Positions 57,201 through 63,748 of a stretch of DNA of 63,748 bases are shown here, piece after piece. The notes under the pieces were generated by a model. That model did not search any database. It saw nothing but the letters and a program-made list of their open reading frames with translations, and had not been told where the DNA came from. The translations under genes were made by a program, and so were the position numbers. Each line of letters opens with the position of its first letter. Within the stretch, counting starts at the first letter, position 1. This DNA comes from Pelargonium nanum. Taxonomy: Eukaryota; Streptophyta; Magnoliopsida; Geraniales; Geraniaceae. The DNA lies in NCBI GenBank assembly GCA_036897485.1, contig JAYMTF010000050.1, positions 1 through 63,748 on the forward strand. Direction: 5' to 3'.

Positions 57201-59150
57201 AGGAAAATGAAATTTTAAGGAATCTTACATAGTGTTCGGATCAACAAATATGAAATGAGCATCAAAAATGGGAATGGGAATCTCATTCTCGTGACAAAAA
57301 AATTGAATTCAACCATGAACTATGAGAAACTCATTCTCATTCCCATTCTGATTCTTGATTCTCATTCCTGAACAAAAAATTTAATGCAAACACTAACTTA
57401 ACGAGTTAGTGTAAAACTCTCATTCTCATTTCCGTTTTGATTCTTTATTCTCATTTCTGAACAAAAGTTCTGATCCAAACACTACATTGTTGTGAGAAAA
57501 TACGTACCATGGCACTTCAGCAACAACATCAGGATGGCTAAAAACCTTAGCAGCAGCAGCTCTCTTGTTGGTTGGAATTGCAACACCTTGTGGAGTGTAA
57601 GCATCACACATGACCTAAGCAAAAATACAATCAAAATCAATCACATACTATATTTGGAAAAATGACAACAAAAGAAACAACACACAAACTTAGTGCACAC
57701 AACAAGGAACCTACAAGAATGTGATTGCCTCTCCTAAATGGATCCTTGAAGATTGCTTGTGGACTGTTTGAACAAAACAAAACACACACATAAGAATCAA
57801 CACACAATCACAAGAATCAACATACAAACAAACACAAAAGCCAAACAATGTGAGCACAAAGTGAAGAAAAGGTCTCTTACTAGAGGATCACTTCGCTGTC
57901 CTTGCCGGGAGCTTGGCCGGTGCTGGAACCGTCATAGTTCCATTTTGGTAGCTTGGAAGGATCGCTCACCGGACCGGAGAGAGTCTGCAAATATAGAAAA
58001 ATAAAGAACCTAATGAGTAAAAATAGCAAGAACAGCAAAAAGATTAGGTCATTTCTAAAAGGGGGGAATTTTAATTACTCTAGCTTTGCTCCTAAGATCC
58101 ATTCCAGATCCACCAATCCTGTAAACACAATAAGGAACAAAAACAAAATCATTAACAATTTGCAAAAATGGAAATCACAAGCAATATACAAAAGATCATG
58201 ACCAAAAATTAAAACTATATATTTATGTAATTTATCAGAGGTTTAAGAACATGTAGGTGACCCAAAAAAAATATATAAAACCACTAATTGGTATGGAATC
58301 TGGCAAATAATATGAGAAATAAGCAATGATCTAGATGAAGGTATACTAAGCAAAACCATAACCTTCCAAAAATAGAAACTCCATAAAGGTCAAAGCTTTA
58401 CATGAACAGCTAGAAGATTCAAAAACCCAAATTGCTTGGTTGTTCACAAGACACAAAGCAACAACAGGTAAAATAAAGCACATCCATTACCAAACAGCAA
58501 TAAAAACAGAGCTTCAATAGCCTAGAAAGTTACTTTCTAGGCAACCAAACAAGGTTGATGAGGGAAAAAAGAGTAAGCGTTTCCAGAAATCTGAAAAAAC
58601 CCATCACTCACTGACCAAAAACCCATCACTCACTGACCGAAACGAGCAAACCCGTTACTAAGCTAGTACCAAAACTGCAAGAAAAACAAAGCTTTAACAA
58701 CAAAGAAACATTTTCTCTTCACTTTTCTCGGCAACCAAACAGGGCTGACGAGGAAAGAAGAGCAATAGTTACCATAAATCAGAAAAAACCCATCACTCAC
58801 AAACCAAAACAAAACAAACCCATTACTAAAACAGGAAGAAAAACAGAGCTTCAACACCCCACAAAAGTTTTAAATTTTCCACCCCACTTTCTCAGCAACC
58901 AAACAGTGCTTATGAGGAGAAAACAGCAAGAGTTTCCAGAAATCTGAGAAACCCATCACTCACTAACCAAAACAAAACAAACCCATTACAACACAAACAT
59001 AGTTACACACAAAAATCATAAACAAAACAGAAACGAAAAAAAAACAGAGGACGATGATTTAGGGAAAAAAACTGACCATATGTACTCGGCGATCACCTTC
59101 TCGGTGGTGTCGGAGAGGTCAAGGTTGATGAGATCTGTAAGCAAAGCCAT
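54259..59150 (-). CDS. GLN1: Cytosolic glutamine synthetase (GS1), 356 aa
   Basis: Twelve exons: 59150-59077, 58118-58079, 57984-57881, 57763-57715, 57614-57508, 56577-56490, 56273-56145, 56057-55983, 55894-55841, 55751-55714, 55432-55273, 54411-54259 (1071 nt, phases consistent; 356 aa is the usual GS1 length). It starts [20 protein letters not shown] with no plastid transit peptide, so it is cytosolic. The beta-grasp domain is about 19-99 and the catalytic domain about 105-356. Visible are [57 protein letters not shown] and [10 protein letters not shown]; the end is ETTLLWKP. It joins ammonium to glutamate with ATP, for nitrogen assimilation and remobilisation. The [11 protein letters not shown] and AEVPW variants also occur in other GS1 isoforms as I recall. 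Intron 5 is full of MITEs and intron 11 holds a tandem array. Confidence 0.97.
54430..55195. repeat. Degenerate tandem array filling glutamine synthetase intron 11
   Basis: The word CAGTATGTACTCTATACTCC (with ATCA following) recurs with changes near 54437, 54565, 54651, 54790, 54920, 55015 and 55169. Between copies are GTCGTCCCATAGG, GGTTAGTTGTG and GTTGACCGTAATA. Spacing varies from about 60 to 140 bp, so copies differ in length. The array takes up most of the 861-bp intron. Confidence 0.8.
55485..55672. repeat. Dispersed GACCCG/CGGGT repeat copy in glutamine synthetase intron 10
   Basis: The copy begins near CGGACCTAAATTTGGGGACA and ends AACCTGAGTTGCAAGTTCTA, with ACCCGACAGATTTTGGATCG and CCAACCCGAACTCC inside. 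Its ends are degenerate relatives of the 24494-24714 copy. Confidence 0.5.
56335..57490. repeat. Cluster of about five MITEs in glutamine synthetase introns 5 and 6
   Basis: One copy lies in intron 6 (about 56335-56463, ends CAATCCAAACACTACCTTAA). At least four full or partial copies lie in intron 5: about 56693-56845, 56955-57152 (GGTGTTTGGATTAAAG ... TTTAATCCAGACGCTACCTTA), 57225-57396 and 57411-57489. All share GGGAATGAGAATC/GATTCTCATTC-type cores and belong to the GGTAGCGTTTGGATT family also found at 23229 and 50945. Confidence 0.75.
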
Positions 59151-59235
59151 TTCTTGCAGAAATTGAAGTGAATCTTCTTGTTCACCTACTTTTTGGGATC
59201 GATTGTGTTGCAGAGCAGAGCAAGCAAGTGTTGGC

Positions 59236-59246
59236 TTTATAATGGG
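59236..59246 (-). promoter_or_regulatory. TATA box of glutamine synthetase
   Basis: Read on the minus strand, CATTATAAAGCC lies about 90 bases upstream of the ATG at 59150, the right distance for a TATA box with a ~60-base leader. Confidence 0.55.
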
Positions 59247-62200
59247 AGGAAGATGAGTCCTTGTTGTCTTTGTTGATATTATAAAACAATTTTTTACTAT
59301 TTTTAAATATTTTATTTCACAAGAAGAAGTACAACAATTTATTTAAAATATATTAAATCACTAAATAGTAAATATGACATGTATGTTTCAATAAATTTGT
59401 TACAATTACCTCCAAATAAATCTAAAATAACTTTGCAAGATGTTTTGTTTGTTGGTGTAACGGTAAATAATTAGCAATTATAGCTATTTAATGTGGAAAA
59501 TAACACAATTTGATTGTTATTGAATAGATTAGGACTACCTAATACAGTTATTTGTTTGCTGGCGTGACAATACACATTTAGCGATTGTATAGTTTGTTCT
59601 TGCACGACATTACAACTCCCCCAATATAATATGTTAACGATATGGTTTGTTATATTGTCTATTGGGATCCTCAATTTGTTGGTCGTTTGATTGTCATTTG
59701 TCTTACCAAATGGCGCTTGCTCGGCCTGACAATGGGCATATGTGTCGTGGTCAACATGACGGGCTTCGCTCAACCTTGTGTGTTTTGTTCAATCTACCCG
59801 ATTTTTTACATTGGTCGACCGGTCTTTTGTTTTTCTAATATCTCTACGCTCACAAAAGTAACATTAATTTTCTTCATTTTTTTTAACTTCAATTTTTAAA
59901 ATATTTTTTATAGCTATTTAGTAAAATTAATATTGTGCACATAAGTTGACTCATGTCATGATACCAGTATTGTGTAATAATAAACTAGCTATACCTGTAA
60001 GCATTGTTTTAATTAAAGTGTTTATTTAGTATGATTATTTATTTAATATTTTGGAATAATGACATGTATTAAATAAATTAAAATAGGAAAATATTAATAT
60101 ATAAAAAATAAAGTGGCCATTCCAAGAATCGGAAAGTGGTGCTGATGATACCTTGTGGAAAAAGAATCTAAATCACGACAATTTTTATTATTTATTACCG
60201 GCTAATTGCCCAACCGGTTATTCTTGTTTTTTAATAATAAAAATTATTATTATTATTATTATTATTTGAGATTGTACCAATCACATCCGATAATTAATCG
60301 AATTGAGACCATTGAGATACACTACACGGTCATCAATCTGTTCAAAAGTTGTGTCTAGAATAATTTGGATATGTTTGAATTTTGGTGTGCAGTTGGATTT
60401 GAGCAAGTTGTTTTCTGGACTAACTCATGATACCGTTTTAAAGATAAATTTGATTCAATTTGAAAATTAGTTTGGTTGGGTTTCAAGCTTTTACGGGTAT
60501 GAATCCAAATTGTTAGCTCTACACCTTCTATATTATTCATTTAAATTTTACACAATAAGTTATAAAAATTTACAATTTTTACTATTAAATGTGTTACTCG
60601 ACCCAGTAACTAATTTTATTAAACGGATTAAATGTGACGATCGAGTTAATACACAAACCACAACAATATTATGAAAAAAGAGTTGAATTAGCTATTACGA
60701 ACACAAGTTGAACTCAAAATCGATATCGTATTTGTGTAGAGTTACTATTTATGATCCATATTGTAACTCCCCAATTATTTTCAAGCAAAAAGCTAAAACT
60801 CATATGGTCAATGGGGTTTGTCTTCTTCATTAATAATAGTAAAAGTCTTGTCTTTGGATGAGCTTGAATCATGGAGAGATTTAATGGTCATTAAATATTT
60901 TGGACCTTTGTAAAATTACATTTTCCATAATTGTCTAAAAAATAGTATAAAATTACAATCCGATCCTTTGTCATGCAATTAAATATAATTTTTCATTTGT
61001 TTTGATTATATATAGGTTTTACAATATTTACATACGAATTTGTAATAAAAATGATTGACATAACAATATGCATACATGTAGGCATGAAGATTTGAGTTAT
61101 AACTCGTGACGCGGCAAGAAATTAAGTAAATCTAAATTCAAGTTGATATAGATTAAACCGGTTGTTTTGAATCTAAGTAATTAGACGTATTATTTTGTGT
61201 CATGTCATGTAATTCGATCCATTAGCATACAATTGAACTTTCAACTCACCACTAACCCGAATTGTTATTCTTATGTCACAACGGGTAATTCGGACCAACA
61301 ACCCATAAAACTGATCAACATCCAAAACCATCTTGAGGCCAATCCGATCTGTTTCAACAATTTTCGAGTACGATTTTCCTGTAAAGCGTGCAAATCAAAT
61401 CAGATAAATCCACAGGACTATTCACATTTACATTAGAATATAGTCTAATCCGATCCAAACTTTGAACGAGTCTAAACCCTTTTTGGGTCGGATTCAAGCT
61501 AAAATCTATATACCAATTTTAAAATTAAAACGGCTCGAAACCCAAATTTGTGATTAGCACAAACCCACATAGCTTAGCAATATTTTTATTCAAATAAAAT
61601 AATATAATCATGCAAAAATAAAATAAAATAGCTCTAATCATCAAGAGTTGGCTTTAATCATGCCGGTTGGTTATTGACACCTAACCAGTCATTTTCCAAG
61701 CTATTATTATTATTTTATTTTGGTGGGTTGGTCGTGGGGTAGGTGACACGAGTATTTATTAGAACACCAAATACTTGTTAGTACATGAACAAAATATTTT
61801 TAAACTTTTTTCCTACCTTCTCTTAATATATTATTAGTTTAAAAAAATTACGAGTAAATTAATAAAATATAATACTGTTTTGTTAATTATTTCGTTAACA
61901 AATTGATCAATTCACGACACATCAACTACATGGGAGCAAGAGGTATGTGGCAGTAATAGCGGTTGCATTGAAGAATAATGATATGGTTCGGTCGGAGTCC
62001 TTAGATCATATTTCGAATTTGTTGCCGAATCAGATTACAGATCTGGTGGTGGCAATGAGCGGTTTGCAAAGTCATTTACATGGTCGTTTCAAGCTCAAAG
62101 TGCAATCTTTATTAGTTGTTTGTGCTCTTCAAGCTGATGGGGAAGATTCAAGTATGTTCGGTTTAATTATCTATGATATTTTAGTCATTGTGACTCAATT

Positions 62201-62890
62201 TGATAAAAAAAAAATTTGCGGATTGGTCTATAAACCGAGTGCCCCACGAATTAGCTAAATTATTAATCTTATGATCAAATTTGTCTTAGCGAGTTGATCT
62301 TTAAACCCCTAATTTTATATCGCGGTTGTTATTTTCCCATTTGATGTAAAAAAAAATATATTACTATATGTGCCAAATTATAATCCGCTTATATTTAATT
62401 TTATAGCTTATCATTGTCACGTCACGTGACTAGGGGTGTTCATTGAGACAACTTGTTCAGCCGGTAAAACTGAAAATGTGTCAATGATACGACACCGTTC
62501 CATGGATTACGGCGCGTCTATCCACCGACACGTGTCAATGCCTCAAAGTCTCCGCTGGAAGCGCTACGTTCAGTACGTTGTGGGCCCACAAGCAGATGGT
62601 TGAAACTTGAAAGTTCAAACTACCTATCAGATAGTTGCTTACCACCACATCCTTGGAAATCAATCCACGCGCCAATTTGCGCGTAAAGTTAAATAACCCT
62701 TTTTTTTAAGTGAGTTTTTTTTTTGAGTGAGTTAAATAACCTTTATTTTCATTGTTTAATTTTTTCTTATCCAAAATTGTACAAGATTTTGGAAATGATC
62801 CTTAAAAATGGTTATACACTAATTTTAATGTATACAAAAATAATATTATTTTGTGGTTCTAACTGGCTCAAATATGTTGATTTCAATCTA
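59247..62890. other. Upstream of glutamine synthetase; AT-rich intergenic region
   Basis: No gene is supported. An ATT microsatellite lies at 60232-60266. Degenerate dispersed repeats (GACCCG/CGGGT words, with TTGTTAGCTCTA-like ends) lie about 60290-60530 and 61080-61560. An open stretch at 61947-62258 reads ALKNNDMVRSESLDHISNLL.. but has no ATG at its start; I do not recognise it. Palindromic G-box-like sites lie at about 62415 (GTCACGTGAC) and 62527 (GACACGTGTC). Confidence 0.45.
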
Positions 62891-63004
62891 AGAGGTGAAG
62901 GCTTTAATTGTGATCAAAACTCGAATGAGTATTAGTTTGGGTGTGGTAAAAAAGCTTAAAGGTGTCAATTGCGAGTGTGCAGACCCGCTCAGGAACCCCA
63001 TGGT
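62891..63004 (+). mobile_element. 5'-truncated copy of the 25666 SINE-like repeat
   Basis: It aligns without large gaps with 25751-25863; shared words include GCTTTAATTGTG, CAAAACTCGA, GGTAAAA, GTGTCAA(C/T)TGCGA and CCGCTCAG(A/G)AACCCCATG. It lacks the A-box half present in the other copy and is followed by an A-rich AAACAAACAAAAAAA tail. Confidence 0.6.
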
Positions 63005-63681
63005 ATAAACAAACAAAAAAATATGTTGATTTCATGTCGAACGCGAGTTTACTTTAAATACATCATAGTTAAGATAATTTTCTTTTAAATATTTTTCATA
63101 CATGTATTATGATTTTTATCTTTTGACCAGTCTAAAACTCAAAAGAACTTGACCAAATTATGCGTCGGGGTAGGTTCATCATTAAGATTTTATGGGCCAA
63201 GTCGGACAAATTCACATATTTTACATGTAAAATTCAAGCTGTAACATCTTTCAGATTAAACATAAGTTTTTCCGATATAAGATAATAATTTGAACCTAAA
63301 ATCCGAGTTACCATCTCTCAGTGAACCGCACTATTTTCCAATTGAATGGTCCAAATACAAAAAAAAAGAGAATAAATTGGTATGTTAAAACTTGTATTTT
63401 TGAACCATTTTATGAGTGCATAAAGAATTAATATATAGGGAGTATATATTTTAATTTACGTATGTGATTTTGTTTTGGATTTGGAACCCACGCGCTTGAG
63501 ACAGCGATTGGGAGCCACTAGCACTGCCTAGAAATTCACGCCACTAAGGTGCACACGTGGCGAGATCGTGACAGGGCAAGAAATGATCATAAACATCCTT
63601 AAATGACATAGTTATTGACTCAATTAAATACACAATGCTAATCTTTTGTTAGATATGTCAACCTGTCAGAGGAAAATGAAT
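63005..63681. other. Right-end intergenic sequence
   Basis: No gene is supported. A degenerate dispersed repeat lies at about 63120-63320 (ends CGAGTTACCATCTCTCA). A CACACGTGGCG G-box-like site lies near 63551. Confidence 0.4.
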
Positions 63682-63728
63682 CTAAGCCAAACAAATGAGG
63701 TGATGACACCTCATTAAAATTAATGCAT
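63682..63728 (-). repeat. Right copy of the edge repeat
   Basis: Its reverse complement (ATGCATTAATTTTAATGAGG ... CATTTGTTTGGCTTAG) matches bases 18-58. It contains the perfect hairpin AATGAGGTG-TCAT-CACCTCATT. Confidence 0.7.
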
Positions 63729-63748
63729 ACCCGCTCAAGTGAATTGGT

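Noticed and set aside
61947-62258. 103-codon open stretch reading ALKNNDMVRSESLDHISNLLPNQ
   Set aside because: There is no ATG at its start, no splice context that I can trust, and no family recognised. Kept only as a note in the gap entry.
1-63748. Old virus-like or LTR elements
   Set aside because: I looked for gag, protease, reverse transcriptase or integrase words and for long direct repeats and found none; the repeats present are short and non-coding.
1-63748. CRISPR arrays, operons and bacterial-type sites
   Set aside because: All genes are spliced plant nuclear genes or plant-family single-exon genes. The tandem arrays have no spacer-repeat structure.

Overview
The window is nuclear DNA from a flowering plant, almost certainly a eudicot. 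It is AT-rich, has GT-AG introns, and carries genes whose exon structure and protein sequence match plant-specific families: a SKOR/GORK-type Shaker K+ channel, a PCS1-type aspartic protease, cytosolic glutamine synthetase and a P-class PPR protein. The spaces between genes and many introns are packed with short non-coding repeats (foldback MITEs, SINEs, local tandem arrays). I see no recognisable LTR-retrotransposon coding region. I cannot name the species.

Layout, left to right. (1) 553-1047 (+): last two coding exons of a PLATZ-like zinc protein; the start is not in the window. (2) 2407-2616 (+): a possible small 69-aa protein gene with a TATA box. (3) 3451-10982 (-): complete 13-exon outward-rectifier K+ channel of the SKOR/GORK type (833 aa). 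(4) 12313-15738 (-): complete 7-exon zinc finger protein 830 homologue (318 aa). (5) 17856-25293 (+): complete 16-exon nicastrin (667 aa). (6) 26409-31552 (+): complete 5-exon 75-kDa iron-sulfur subunit of mitochondrial complex I (748 aa). (7) 31553-39481: 8 kb without a gene, holding a striking ~26-copy minisatellite. (8) 39482-40798 (+): intronless PCS1-like aspartic protease (438 aa). (9) 45364-47202 (-): intronless PPR protein (612 aa). (10) 48582-49130 (-): plant protein of unknown function with a suspected frame change near its C-terminus. (11) around 53175-53270 (-): one candidate exon of an unrecognised gene. (12) 54259-59150 (-): complete 12-exon cytosolic glutamine synthetase (356 aa). 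(13) 59151-63748: no gene recognised.

The genes do not form a pathway or a cluster. They are unrelated housekeeping and regulatory genes, as is usual in a plant gene-rich region. All five long spliced genes sum to a whole number of codons with every splice phase matching, so they look functional. The most unusual material is non-coding: the hairpin-forming minisatellite rich in TGGGCC/AGCCCA motifs just downstream of the complex I gene, several tandem arrays and MITE clusters inside introns of glutamine synthetase and nicastrin, and a ~45-bp inverted repeat that sits at both ends of the window and may mark where an assembly contig stopped. I found no convincing candidate for a wholly new multi-gene system.
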